Origin: Termitomyces sp. T153
Taxonomy: Eukaryota; Basidiomycota; Agaricomycetes; Agaricales; Lyophyllaceae
Direction of reading: 5' to 3'
Assembly: GCA_018296165.2 (NCBI GenBank)
Contig: JACKQL020000029.1
Span: forward strand, 558,001 to 622,000
Length of the DNA stretch: 64,000 nucleotides
Position numbers and translations under genes: made by a program. Below, piece by piece: positions 11,939-23,229 of the stretch. How positions within the stretch are numbered: the first letter of the stretch is position 1; each line of letters starts with the position of its first letter. The notes beneath the pieces were generated by a model that was given only the letters and a program-made list of their open reading frames with translations, had not been told where the DNA came from and did not search any database.

Positions 11939-12877
11939 TGTCACGACCCACTCCCTAGACCCCCAGCCCCCCCCTTCAATGCTCTGCCAAACTCCCCAAC
12001 CCTTGCCCACCCTCCATGCCCACTTTGGGCAACTCTGACACTTCTTCAGCAGACCCCAACAGCTCCTTAATCAACTCCGACACCTTCTCTACAGCAGTCG
12101 ATGCATCCCCTGAATTTCCCTGGACTTCCGAGGCTTTCCCTGACCCCAGAACAATCCACTTTCCAACTGATCCCATCAGAATGTCACTGCAGCTATTCCA
12201 AGATCACACCTAACAACTGTTGACTCTGTGCAGTTCCATCAAGCCACTGCCATATCCTCTGCCCTCCAGAGCCACCCAGTAGTAGGTATATAAGTCATAG
12301 AAGAACTCCTAGTACTTTAGTCTTGATATTGCATTTACCAATTTCCTATGTCTTGTCTTTCGTCTCATCCCTGTCTCTATTTTTAGTTTTGAATCTATCT
12401 CTGTTCTCTGTCTTGTCTCACCTCGTCTCCACCTCATCTCGACTGTGTATAGTTCCTTTGTCTCCCTAAGTTCCTTTCATCTCCAACAACAGTACAAACT
12501 CCATGCATGCACTATGACCTGAACATTCCTACAACAACCCCAGACCTTGCTCCCACTTGGCCCAGGAACACCTCACATCTTGGCAATCTCCCGTCAAACC
12601 TCTGGCTCCACCCCCATCAACCGCAAAGCCTCCGATTACCCTGCATTCTAATTGCATGCCCACAAACTTGCTCCAGCACCCATCCAGGTTCAACGATGAG
12701 TATACTTGATCTTAGATGCCTTCGAGCTGCTCCAGACTTGCTCAGACCACCCCTAGCTCCCCCTTGCAAGTCCCTCTGTATCAATACCAGATGCTTGGTT
12801 ATAAGCACAGGACATCGCATCCACCTAGTAAGAACTTGCCAGTATAGCTGAGCCCCCATTGTCAGCGGAACCTGACA
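11939..12877 (+). repeat. 5' LTR of the first Gypsy element
   Basis: 939 bp; begins TGTCACGACC and ends GGAACCTGACA. It matches the 3' LTR throughout, and most differences are transitions at CpG. A TATA-like box lies within it. The sequence immediately downstream (TAATATCAAGAC, 12,878-12,889) occupies the primer-binding-site position, but I cannot assign the tRNA. Confidence 0.95.
12287..12294 (+). promoter_or_regulatory. TATA-like box in the 5' LTR
   Basis: TATATAAG, conserved in the 3' LTR at 22,230-22,237. It sits about 350 bp into the LTR, a plausible U3 promoter position for element transcription. Confidence 0.55.
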
Positions 12878-12909
12878 TAATATCAAGACTCCCCCTTACC
12901 CTGTTCTTG

Positions 12910-15320
12910 ATGTCTGCATATAACCCTGCATACAACCCTGCCGGCTACCTAACTGTCGTCTATGGTCAACCAGTACTGGAAAACCCCTACGTCCCATTCT
13001 ATCCAGGCCCTCCTATGGATCAGTATGTCCCCTGTCACTGGACCCCTGACCCCAACCAGGCATTCTATGCCCCCTCCATCAGCCAGAGAATACCTCTGGG
13101 CTGGCGCTGCCCTCCCGCATTCTCTGCCAATGGCAACAACCCCTACCTGTACCCCAGGGGGTATTCCACAGTGCCCTCCAACCTTGCCTACCTTCCCCCT
13201 ACCCACTACTACACATACCCAGTCCCCGCCACAGCCCTGACCCCTCTGGGGCCTATGGACAATTATTCCCCCCCTCGTATGCCATTCCCTGCCCAAGCCC
13301 CTTCTTCTCCCAGGCAGCAAAGGGTCGAAGTCTATGCCCAACAATGTGACGAAGTCCTCTGCTTCCTCCAGCTCTCTCCCGTGGAGTTTGCAAGACACAC
13401 TCGCACCCTCCTCACCAACCTAGGCTACCCTGACACCTCTGCGACTCTGGAAGTCTGGGCGGATTGACTCCTCAATTTCCACGAGTGCTATCTGCAAGGA
13501 AACCTCCTGAAGACTATGCAAGGCACCCTGGGCATTGACAATAACTTACGGAACAAACTCTGCACATTGGTCAAAGAAATCCACACCAGTCCAAACCCCT
13601 GCCCCTTCAAAGACCTTCTAGACCCTGCCTGCTCCTTCCATGTGCAATGCGGGGAGCCTGTTGGAACACAAAGTGAAGCCCCACCTTCCATTCCCCGTCA
13701 GCAGAAAGAACTCAATGCGGCCTCCAGCATCTTGAGAAACCTCAACTCTGTGGGGGGATTGTTTGACCAACCAGCCACTCATACCTTGGCCCTCTCCACT
13801 TGCCCTCAACTCTGTCCCCAGCGCCTTCCAAACCTGGGACCAGCCTGCCATCTCTGAACCCCACCCCCAATGGCCACCCCCATACATTGATGACAACAAC
13901 CGGACTCTCTCCTACATCGACGAGCCTAGTAACTCCACCAATGAGCACATGCAATGGACCTCCATGAGACTGACCCCCCCACTTCGACCTCCACGCCCCT
14001 CGTGTCAATGCCCCTCCGCCCGATTCCAATGCTCCGGTCCACCCATGACAGCCCATGGGTCCTGGGGTGCCCCGACCACCCTTCCTTACCAACTATCCTC
14101 ATTCCCCGCCCACTCCGCTGCCTAACCCTCCCACCGACGCAAATTATTTCAGACCCCCCATCCCCAGAGGACCCCCTCAATGGGCCCCAGGGCCCGCCCC
14201 AGGCAATGTGGGTCAACCCCCTGGCGGAGGGCCACCCAATGGCAGACCCTCTGGGGGATGGGGCCTGGCAATGGACAACTTCCCCCCCCAGCACAGAAAT
14301 GGGAACAACTACTATTACTACTACAATGCCAGACCCCCGCCCCAAGCTCAAAATCCACAGGATGATACCCATGATGCACTGGCCCAGGAGGGTAAGCTCA
14401 ACATTCAGAAACCCAAAACCTTCACTGGCCATGACCCCTAGAAGTGGTGAATCTTTCTAACCCAGTGTCTGACTATGTTCCAAGCTAAGCCAATCACCTT
14501 CCAACTTGAGAGCTCATAAGTGGCCTTCACCATGTCATAGTTACAGGGTATTGCCTTTGATCATTACACCGTGCTACTCCAGTTCAATCCCAACAACCCC
14601 GTGCTCTCCAATTGGCTTGCTTTCACCCAGGAATTCTTGAGTAAGTTCGGCATCTTTGACACCATAGCGGAGGCAGAGGAAAATCTCTTCAACCTCCAAA
14701 TGTGCGACAACAAACACTTCATGATCTTTATTGTATGGTTTGAATGGGAAGCCTACAAGACCGGCTGGAACTACAACGCTCTCTGATTCACCCTCCATCA
14801 TGCCCTGCCCCAACAAATCAAGGACATCCTTTGCCTCGCACCTAAGCAAACCACCTATGACGGGTACAAGGTGCTTGTTACCCAGGTCAACCAATGTTAC
14901 TGGGAAGATTGCAGTGAAAACACGGCACTCTGGACCCCCTGGAATGCCTCCAGTAACACCAACTGGCAGGCTGGAGCAAGCAATAGTGTTCAGTCCTCAA
15001 TCCCCACTAATCCCGCCAACCCCACACCCCATTTTCCCTCAGGCTGAGGGATTACCAGCACCAACCCACCCTAGGGGCAACGTCCGCCGGCCCAGCTCAA
15101 TGCCACTGACCTCCATGAAACCCTGGAACCCTTGGACACCAACCCTGATGACCACGACAACATTCCAGACCCCGCCAGTGACCAGGAAGCCTTATGCACA
15201 AACCGGATCTGGGATAGCCCATGGATTGATGTGCTGGAGGAAATGCAGGAGAAATGACAGAAGGAGGGTGCGTGCATCCTATGTGGTGAGCAGGGACACT
15301 TTATTCACAGTTGTCCTAAA
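12910..15320 (+). pseudogene. Gag polyprotein of the first Gypsy element
   Basis: It starts at ATG 12,910, 33 bp after the 5' LTR. The N-terminal 180 residues are rich in Pro and Tyr (SAYNPAYNPAGYL onward), followed by a second Pro/Gly/Asn-rich stretch near 14,055-14,390. A retrotransposon-gag-like domain lies at about 14,430-14,830 (KPKTFTGHDP, WLAFTQEFLSKFG, HALPQQIKDIL). A CCHC zinc knuckle, CILCGEQGHFIHSC (C-x2-C-x4-H-x4-C), is at 15,273-15,314. The role is particle assembly and RNA packaging. The frame is interrupted by stops, several of them TGA or TAG where Arg or Gln is expected, so no full-length product is made. Confidence 0.85.
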
Positions 15321-15574
15321 TGACAGGTGATGGGATGCGCCATGTGGATGATTGACAGAGAAGACTGTAACTACTAGTTTATGGAAAATGAGTTGGCAGT
15401 TTAGGTCTTGAAGACACACTAGACCATGGACCAGACCCCGACATCTTCTCTGCCCTGGCCACACTCCTCCACACAACGATACTTGCTCTGGACAACCCCC
15501 CAGTACATCTCCCTTTCCACTCATCCACCAACCTCCTCCTTTGCACCACTTTCCCCTTCACCACCAACCCTGTC

Positions 15575-16335
15575 CCCACACTAGTCGACAGTGGCACCAC
15601 CAACAACTTCATCAATGAATCTCTGGCAGTGTTTGCTCCCCACCCCCTCTGATGCCTTCCCACCCTGATCCCCCTCAAACTTTTTGATGGAAACCCCATT
15701 CCAGTGGGAGACAGCATGCACTGCCTGGAAATGACCATGACCTTCACCAACAGACAACAGCAAGAACTCTGACTACTTATCACCAAATTACACCCCTCCG
15801 CCCCCATTGTCTTAGGATTCTCATGGCTCCGTTCCACTAACCCTGCATTGACTGGCCCAGCCTCATCCTCCGCCTCGACCGGGACAACCCCACCAACTCC
15901 AGGCTGGTACCTTTCGATGTCTCACCCTCCTCCAAGAACTCCAAGGCCACAATCAACCACTCCTGGACTCCTCCGCAGCTCTGCTCTAGATCTGCATGGT
16001 CATTCATTATCAATGTCTGACTCAACAACCCTTCCAAGATATTCCCCGCCCTTGTTGACAGCGACACCTCTGGCACCTTTGTTAGTAACCAGCTTGGCCT
16101 CTGGCACAACGACCTCGACAGACTCCTTGAGCTTCAACTCTTCAATGGGAGCCCCGCCACAACAAGGATCATGCAATACCACAATAACACCCTCACCCTT
16201 GACAATGACCTGCAGTTTCAGGCCTGGCTCCTCGTCACCCAATTACCTCTGCTGACTCCAATGGTGCTCGGACTCCCATGGCTACAAGACATCAACCCTG
16301 ACATTGACTGGAAGGACCTCACCATGCAATTCCCT
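15575..16335 (+). pseudogene. Two tandem retropepsin domains of the first Gypsy element
   Basis: Domain 1 (about 15,575-15,870) has active-site LVDSGTTNNFINE and the flap or late motif IVLGFSWLRSTNP; one missing base in the CCTGCATTGACTGG stretch shifts the frame just after it. Domain 2 (about 16,035-16,335) has ALVDSDTSGTFVSNQ and MVLGLPWLQDINPDIDWK. The two align with each other along their length, each ending in the LG.(S/P)WL..(T/I)NP motif, and are joined by about 55 residues. Domain 2 has D in place of G in the D-S/T-G triad. A stop (TGA) lies between them. Gypsy pol normally carries a single protease domain. Confidence 0.8.
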
Positions 16336-18190
16336 GGCCCCGAAGTGAGTTTAGTGGCCGCCATCCACCTCCACCTCCAGTCTATCCCAGACTCCAACAT
16401 CTCCCATTCCAGTGCCAGCACCTCTGGAGCAACCCAGAATCCCTCAACCTCCAATGACAACCCCGACAACAAAGGAGATGCTACTCCACCTTGGTCACCC
16501 TCAATCACATTACGATGGCTGCCTCCCAACATACCCCAAAATCGATACAAAGGGCCGTGGTACCCCAACCAGCAATGTTTGAGGTCCCCAACCAACTCCG
16601 CCACTACTCTGGACTCATCTGCTACCACTTTGATGTCCAACTCCGTCAACCCCAGATGCCTTGATATTAAAATTGTCAGCGCCGTTCCCTTTGCACGCCT
16701 TCTACAAGACAGCACCCCCGCCTTTCAGCTACAAATCACACCAGCCCGACCCAAGGAGCACCTCCGCACAGGAACCATCGTGCCAGAGAGCAAGACAGAG
16801 GAACAGATCCTATCCAAAGTAGTTCCCCTGGAGTATCATGAGTTCGCTGACATGTTCTTTGAAGGAAGTGCCAAAGAACTTCCCCTGCACCACTCCTATG
16901 ACCACAAGATTGACCTCGAGGAAGGTACCTCACCCCCGTTTGGCAAGATCTACAACATGTCTGAGGTCAAGCTCCAAGCCTTGAAGGAATACCTCGACGA
17001 CATGCTTGGCAAGGGCTTCATACGCCTGTTGATCTGCCACCAGCGCTCCAGTCCTGTTTGCCAAGAAAAAGGATGGGTTCCTCCAACTCTGTGTGGATTA
17101 CCAGGAGCTCAACAAAGTCACCAAAAAGAACCGGTATCCCCTCCCCTTGATTGGAGACCTCATTGATCATCTCCACAGTGCCAAGATTTACACAAAGATA
17201 GACCTCCACTCTGGCTACAACAACGTCTGGATCACTCTGGGACATGAATGGAAGACTGCCTTTCACACCTGCTATGGCCTCTTTGAGTACCTTGTAATGC
17301 CCTTTGGAATGACTAACTCCCCCGCCACTTTTCAGTACTTCATGAATGACATCTTCCATGACATGAATGACGTTTTTGTTATTGTATACCTGGACGACAT
17401 CCTGATCTACTCAAATTTGCCAAGGGAACAGCCAGAGCATGTCTGCCGCATTTTAGAACAACTCTGAGAGTACCACCTTCATGCCAAACCTGAGAAATGC
17501 TCCTTCCACACAATGGAGGTCAAATATCTTGGAGTTGTCGTCACCCCTGACAGTGTGTGCATGGACCCCACCAAGGTTGATGCAGTACTCAACTGGCCCC
17601 TGCCGTGGAATGTCAAGGAGGTACAGTCATTCCTGGGGTTTGCTAACTTTTATCGCCATTTCATCGACAACTACTCCGGGATCACCAAACTCCTCAACCA
17701 ACTCATGCAGAAGGACACCCCTTGGGATTGGGACAGCAAGTGCCAGAGCATATTCCTCCTCCTGAAGATGGCCTTCACCTCTGCTCTGGTCCTCTGCCAT
17801 TTTTACCCCTCCCTGCCAATTGTGCTCGAGTGCGATGCCTCTGACTATGCTATTGCCAGAATACTCTCCTAGTCAGACTTGGGGGGCAAAGATCTCCATC
17901 CCATCACCTTCTACACCCGATTGATGATCCCAGCGGAACTCAACTATAACATCTATGACAAAGAACTCCTCATGATTGTCAAAGCCTTCCATCAGTGGTG
18001 GGCCTACCTCGAGGGGTCCCTGCACTGCATCCAAGTATACTCCAGCCACAACAACCTGCAATACTTCACAACCATGAAACAGCTCAGCCACCACCAAGCC
18101 CAATAGTCCGAAACCCTCTCAGAGTATGACTTCACCATCCACTACTGCCCCAGGTGACTCAGCACAAAGCCCAATGCTCTCACTTGAAGA
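16336..18190 (+). pseudogene. Reverse transcriptase and RNase H of the first Gypsy element
   Basis: After a low-complexity spacer, the RT begins near 16,820 (EYHEFADMFFEGSAKELP). A frameshift near 17,025 separates GFIR from [20 protein letters not shown]. The core continues with [14 protein letters not shown], the [14 protein letters not shown] motif, and the catalytic YLDDILIYS near 17,390. A stop near 17,467 follows, then KYLGVVVTPD and [12 protein letters not shown]. RNase H follows with [29 protein letters not shown] and a stop between IARILS and the next block. The catalytic aspartates of RT are intact but the polyprotein frame is not. Confidence 0.92.
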
Positions 18191-19310
18191 TCCAACATGT
18201 ACCCAAAAAAGTCATTCGAAGCTGAATGGAATGCATTCAACCATCAAGTGGTAATCCCCCCTGAACATCTACATGCTGTGCTGATTTTAAATGAAGAAGG
18301 AATCCTCCAACAAATCAGAAATTCACCCCCAGACTCCTTCTTCACCCAACATGACTCCCACAACAACCCTGAAGAGTTGAGTGCCAGGAACCCCTTTTTG
18401 CTATCTCTGGACCACTGCCTCCTGCTCTGGAGTGGATGAATTTATGCCCCAGACCACAAGTCCATCTGCCTCGACATACTCCGGCAGCACCATGACCATA
18501 AGCTCCAAGGGCACCCAGAAATTTGTAAGACCCTTCAACTCATCTCCTAGACTTACTTCTGGCCAGGAATGAAAAAGGATGTCACGCAATACGTAAGGGC
18601 CTGCGAACCCTGCCTCTGGGCCAAGGTACCCCATCACCGCCCCCACAGATTTTTGAAACCCCTCCCTGTTGGCCACTGCCCCTGGTCCTCCCTATCGATG
18701 GATCATATCGTCAAACTCCCCAATTCTGAAGGTTTTAATGTGATCCTCATCGTTGTTTGCTGCCTCACCAAGCAAGCCCTCTTCATCCCCTGCCACACCA
18801 CCAACAATGCTCCAGAGTTTGCCAAACTGTTTCTTGAACATGTATTCTCCAAGCATGGACTCCCAGATGACATTGTCTCTGACTGTGGACCCCTGTTCGT
18901 ATCCCACTTTTGGCAGTTGCTATGCAGAGCACTCAAGATCAAAACCAACCTCTCCACTGCCTATCACCCGGAGACTGATGGACAAACAGAACGAGTGAAC
19001 CAGACGCTGGAGCAGTATCTCCGCCTATATGTTAACTATTTACAGAATGACTGGCACGCAGAACTCCCCCTTGCCAAATTCACCTACAACAACATGCCCC
19101 ACTCCACTACCGGAGTCTCCCCCTTCTATGCCAACAAAGGCTATAACCCCTGACTCACCCTGTCCCTGAAGGACATCCCCTCCCACACTGCCCACAAAGT
19201 CACCGAGGACCTCCGATCCCTTCACCAATTTCTCTGGGACGAGATCAACACTGCCAATTGAGCCTACTCCAAACATGCCAATGCCCGACGCGACCCCATC
19301 CCTGACTGGC
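18191..19310 (+). pseudogene. Integrase of the first Gypsy element
   Basis: A zinc-binding region (HGHPEICKTLQ, then CEPCLWAK, about 18,510-18,630) precedes the catalytic core at 18,680-19,060. The core shows SMDHIVKLP, LPDDIVSDCGPLF and HPETDGQTERVNQTLEQYL, which supply the D, D and E of the DDE triad. A stop at about 19,153 separates the core from the C-terminal part. The enzyme would insert element cDNA; this copy is interrupted. Confidence 0.9.
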
Positions 19311-19730
19311 CTCCCAGCACCTTGGTTTGGCTCAATCGATGCAACCTCAAGACTCAGAGGCCCTCCATCAAACTAGACCACAAGTGCCTTAGTCCTTTCA
19401 AAGTCCTCTGGAAGGTCTCCACGCACACCTATAAACTCAACCTACCTCTAGGCTTGAAAGGCCTCCACCCCATGTTCCACATTCAACTCCTCAAAAAACA
19501 TGCCCCGGACCCCTTTCTCGGCCAGCGCACCAGCTGACCACCCCCTGTCGAGGTCAAGGACAAGTACCACTATGAGGTCAACCAGATCCTTGACTCCCAC
19601 TTGGTCTGCGGATGACCCCAGTACTTGGTCCACTGGAAAGGCTACGGACCTGAGGATGACACATGGGAGCCCTGAAAAAACCTTGACGGAGCCCCTAACA
19701 AACTCTGGAACTTCCATTGACAACACTCCA
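19311..19730 (+). pseudogene. Integrase C-terminal region with chromodomain
   Basis: The C-terminal part has WLNRCNLKTQRPS, HKCLSPFKVL and LHPMFHIQLLK, as in Gypsy integrases, followed by a chromodomain: YEVNQILDSHL, then YLVHWKGYGPEDDTWEP, with stops at about 19,537, 19,614 and 19,674. Chromodomains of chromoviruses steer integration to chromatin marks. Its presence puts this element among the chromoviruses. Confidence 0.85.
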
Positions 19731-19981
19731 CCAAGCCCTGGGACCTCCGGGACTAGCAAGTGCAGATGGCATCAGTGGGCATAACCCCCACCTCTAGATG
19801 TATCAGGGATTCAACTCCCATGAGTACTCCCCTATGTGTTTTCACTTACTTTGCCCCCCACTCATTCTGAAAACTTCTCACACTCAGTAAAAATGCAGAG
19901 TCCAATGTTAATAAGACTACAAATACAAAATATAGAAACAAGGGAGTGTGGAGTAATGAGACACTGGAATCCAGAAAGCCC

Positions 19982-21671
19982 CTACTCCCCCTCCCCCCCC
20001 AAGTCTGCCTCTGCAATCCTTCTCACCAGATCCACCTCCAGCTGTGCTACTACTGTCGCCAGGACTTTGGGATGCCCTGGAAGTGGCTCCGCCACATCCA
20101 CTGCTACCTCCCACCATGCTCCAGGGTCTGCCGTTGCCCTCTGCCGATGTCCCACCAGCAGACGCCCCATCTGTGTGACCCCCTGCCCCAACTCTGGCAG
20201 GAGATCCCTGGGCATCCTCACCAGCCCATCATGAATGGACCCCAGCACCACTGACGCTCTGTTGAGGAGGATGCGATGCTCCCTGGCCCAATCTACGGAA
20301 TCGAATGTCAGCTCGTAGTAAACGGGAAATGAAGAGAGCACTTATGGAGCACTCCCCGCCACCCTGAGGCCGCCTCATTGGCAAGCCACTCTTCCCACTG
20401 CCGTGCCCTCTCCGCCATTGCTTGGGTCACCTCTGCACTGGGCCCCCACTGAGTTCCCTGCATTCCCAACCCCTCTGATCGTTGCCCTACCACCTACGCC
20501 CATGCCTCCAACAGCCTCATGCACACTCGCAACTCTTGAAGCTGCGACAGTCGCTCCATGGCAGTCCCCACGGCAATATCTTTATCCCTACGTGCCAAGT
20601 CCTGTTCCTTCTGAGCCTCGTCCAGTTCCCTCCGAAACCTGTCCCTCTCCTCCCCCACCCTATGGACTTCCTCCCTGTGTGTGGCCAACAACCTCTCCAA
20701 CTCCTCTGCCCGACACTGCAAGAAAGCCTCGATGATCAACCATGACCCTCCTGCAGATGGCTCAACCAAGGTCCCAGAAGTCAGGGAATACACTGTAGGA
20801 CCAGGAGGGCCTGCCAATGCCAGCTCCCCCCATGCCTGCTTGCTAGGCCCTGCCTCCAGCAAGGGGGACGCCTTCCATTTACCCTTGTTGTGCATCGCAG
20901 GGGCCCCCTCCCTCTGCCCACCCTGTAGAGGCCCAATCTTCATTGGGGACCACCCCGCGCCAACCCCCCCCTCTACCCCGGAACTCCTCCCTGAGACCCT
21001 ACTCCTCTGACCCTCCTCCAACTGCATTGCAACCCATTTGCGATCCCACCCCTGTTCGGCCGCAATGCAAGTGGCACGCCAACTCAGAGTGACAGAGCAC
21101 TTCGTGCCATGAGCAACATGGGAGACACACTGACATATCCCACCGCACCCCTGGCATGGGCTCCTCAAACTTGCACTATTCACCCCGCTGGGTACAGGAC
21201 GTGCACTAGAAACGTGGGTTAGTTTGATAGGGAAGGAACATGCCAATGACACACTGGAGCCACTGCCTGACACCACTCCAATGTCAGGGGACCCCTTGCT
21301 TGCCCCGTGGCCTTTGCAAAGTACTCCAGTGTCACGTCTGCCTGTGCGACTCTCGACCCTGTAAGGATGGGGCAGACCACCCCGGGGGCCATACCAGACC
21401 TGGAGCGAGAAGCAAGGACCATCTCCCCTGCCAACTGTGCTGGAACCTCCCCCAATGTAGGCCCCAAAGGGCCCACCACTGCTGCCAACAACTCTGACAG
21501 GGCTTATTTAAGCACTCCGGCCATGATGAATAAGAGATGGTACTTACGACTACAGTACATTGCCTGCACCCACCTATGGTCTCGCTGACTCTCAGAGTCC
21601 TCTGAGGAAGAAGTCGAGGTATGTGCCGATGGGGAGGGGGACACTGCTGAAGAATATGTGGAAGACGACAT
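19982..21671 (-). pseudogene. Antisense accessory ORF inside the first Gypsy element
   Basis: Minus-strand coding potential fills the space between the chromodomain and the 3' LTR. A likely start at 21,671 gives MSSSTYSSAVSPSPSAH, a Ser-rich N-terminus. A block at 21,491-21,219 has ALSELLAAVVGPLGPTLGEV and DVTLEYFAKATGQ. A long open block at 21,276-20,494 has a Cys-rich stretch (CQGCGGICQCVSH, then KCSVTLSWRATC) and a coiled coil (LLATHREEVHRVGEERDRF). Last come AERARQWEEWLANEAASG and, after a shift, WAREHRILLNRASVVLGSIH. The Cys pattern suggests a small zinc-binding DNA- or RNA-binding motif. I believe similar opposite-strand proteins occur with Gypsy elements in other mushrooms, but cannot check. 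Function unknown. Confidence 0.65.
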
Positions 21672-21867
21672 TGGAAAAGTTTGGGAACCCCAGAGTACAT
21701 CTGATCCTTTTCAATGACTAGGAAAGAACCCCCTGAGCAGTGGCCATGCTTTGACTTCATTCTACATGCCACTGCCACTACTGTGGTCTGATCAATATTG
21801 CTCGACTTTGATTCCCACACCCCACCAATCCCCAAACTATACCCTGCATCTCAAGGGTCTCAACGCT

Positions 21868-21880
21868 GAAGGGGGGGTGA
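21868..21880 (+). promoter_or_regulatory. Polypurine tract before the 3' LTR
   Basis: GAAGGGGGGGTGA lies immediately 5' of the 3' LTR, the position from which plus-strand DNA synthesis is primed. The second Gypsy element has nearly the same tract at the same place. Confidence 0.75.
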
Positions 21881-22823
21881 TGTCATGACCCGCTCCCTAG
21901 ACCCCCAGCCCCCCCCCTTTAATGCTCCGCCAAACTCCCCAACCCTTGCCCACCCTCTGCGCCCACTTCGGGCAACTCCGACACTTCTTCGGCAGACCCT
22001 GACAGCTCCTTGATCAACTCTGACACCTTCTCTGCAGCAGTCAATGCATCCCCTGAATTCCCCTGGACTCCTGAGGCTTTCCCCAACCCCAGAACAATCC
22101 GCTTTCCAACTGATCCCATCAGAATGTCACCGCAGCCATTCCAAGATCACACCCAACAACTGTCAACTCTGCGCAGTTCCATCAAGCCACTGCCATATCC
22201 TCTGCCCTCTGGAGCTGCCCAGTAGTAGGTATATAAGTCATAGAAGAACCCCTAGTACTTTAGTCTTGATATTGCATTTACCAATTTCCTATGTCTTGTC
22301 TTTCGTCTCATCCCTGTCTCTATTTTTAGTTTTGAATCTATCTCTGTTCTCTGTCTTGTCTCACCTCGTCTCCACCTCATCTCGACTGTGTATAGTTCCT
22401 TTGTCTTCCTAAGTTCCTTTCATCTCCAACGACAGTACAAACTCCATGCACGTGCTACGACCTGAACATTCCTACGACGACAACCCCAGACCTTGCTCCC
22501 GCTTGGCCCAGGAACACCTCACATCTTGGCGATCTCCCGTTAAACCTCTGGCTCTGCCCCCATCAACCGCAAAGCCTCCGATTACCCCGCATTCTAATTG
22601 CACACCCACGAACTTGCTCCGGCACCCATCCAGGTTCAACAATGAGTATACTTGATCTTAGATGCCCCTGAGCCACTCCAGACCTGCTCAGACCACCCCT
22701 AGCTCCCCCTCGCAAGTCCCTCCACATCAATACCAGATGCCTGGTTATAAGTGCAGGACATCGCATCTGCCTAGTAAGGACTCACCAGTATAGCTGAGCC
22801 CCCGTTGTCAGTGGAACCTGACA
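21881..22823 (+). repeat. 3' LTR of the first Gypsy element
   Basis: 943 bp; begins TGTCATGACC and ends GGAACCTGACA, followed by the GTTGG target duplication. It keeps more CG dinucleotides than the 5' LTR at matched positions. Confidence 0.95.
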
Positions 22824-23229
22824 GTTGGACTTTGTGGTTGGCAAGAATAAACTTGAGGTGTGGTCACCTTCTACAACAATTGGTTTGACATTGAACTCTC
22901 TTGGTGACAGGTTGTATATGCAATGCACCATAATAACACCCACTGAGAAGCATTGTATAGTCCTACCCTGGGTCAACATCATACAATCTATCATGAATAA
23001 GAAAGCCACTTACACATATGGTAGGGGTGAATGGTTCCAAAGTATTGACCATTGTGACAATTAATATGCAGTAGCAATGAGCACATTGCAGGTTTGACAA
23101 GGAAGGAAACAAGTGATATTTCTGTCTGAGAGGGTAACTGAGCAGATTTTTATGCAGTCATGTCCTTTGTTTTCATTTTGTCCTTTGTGATCATTTTGAC
23201 AAAGGAGCAGACTTTAGAATTTCTAACAT

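Larger units (their letters stand above)
11939..22823 (+). mobile_element. Ty3/Gypsy chromovirus-type LTR retrotransposon, full length, inactive
   Basis: A 10.9 kb element has two LTRs of about 940 bp that start TGTCA and end TGACA. It is bounded on both sides by GTTGG (11,934-11,938 and 22,824-22,828), a perfect 5-bp target duplication. Internal order is gag, tandem protease domains, RT-RNase H, integrase, chromodomain, which is the Ty3/Gypsy order. A G-rich polypurine tract precedes the 3' LTR. Between the chromodomain and the 3' LTR lies about 2.1 kb with an open region on the opposite strand. Numerous stops and frameshifts show it cannot move itself. It landed in a CpG-poor region between two coding-like segments. 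Confidence 0.97.

Noticed and set aside
13926..14460. Several overlapping long open frames on both strands in the Pro/Gly-rich part of gag.
   Set aside because: C-rich, stop-poor composition produces them; only the plus-strand frame leading into the capsid-like domain and zinc knuckle fits Gag.
11939..22823. Classical repeat-induced point mutation (CpA to TpA) as the cause of decay.
   Set aside because: The LTR differences centre on CG, with TG and CA as the paired products; a general CpA to TpA excess was not apparent by eye.
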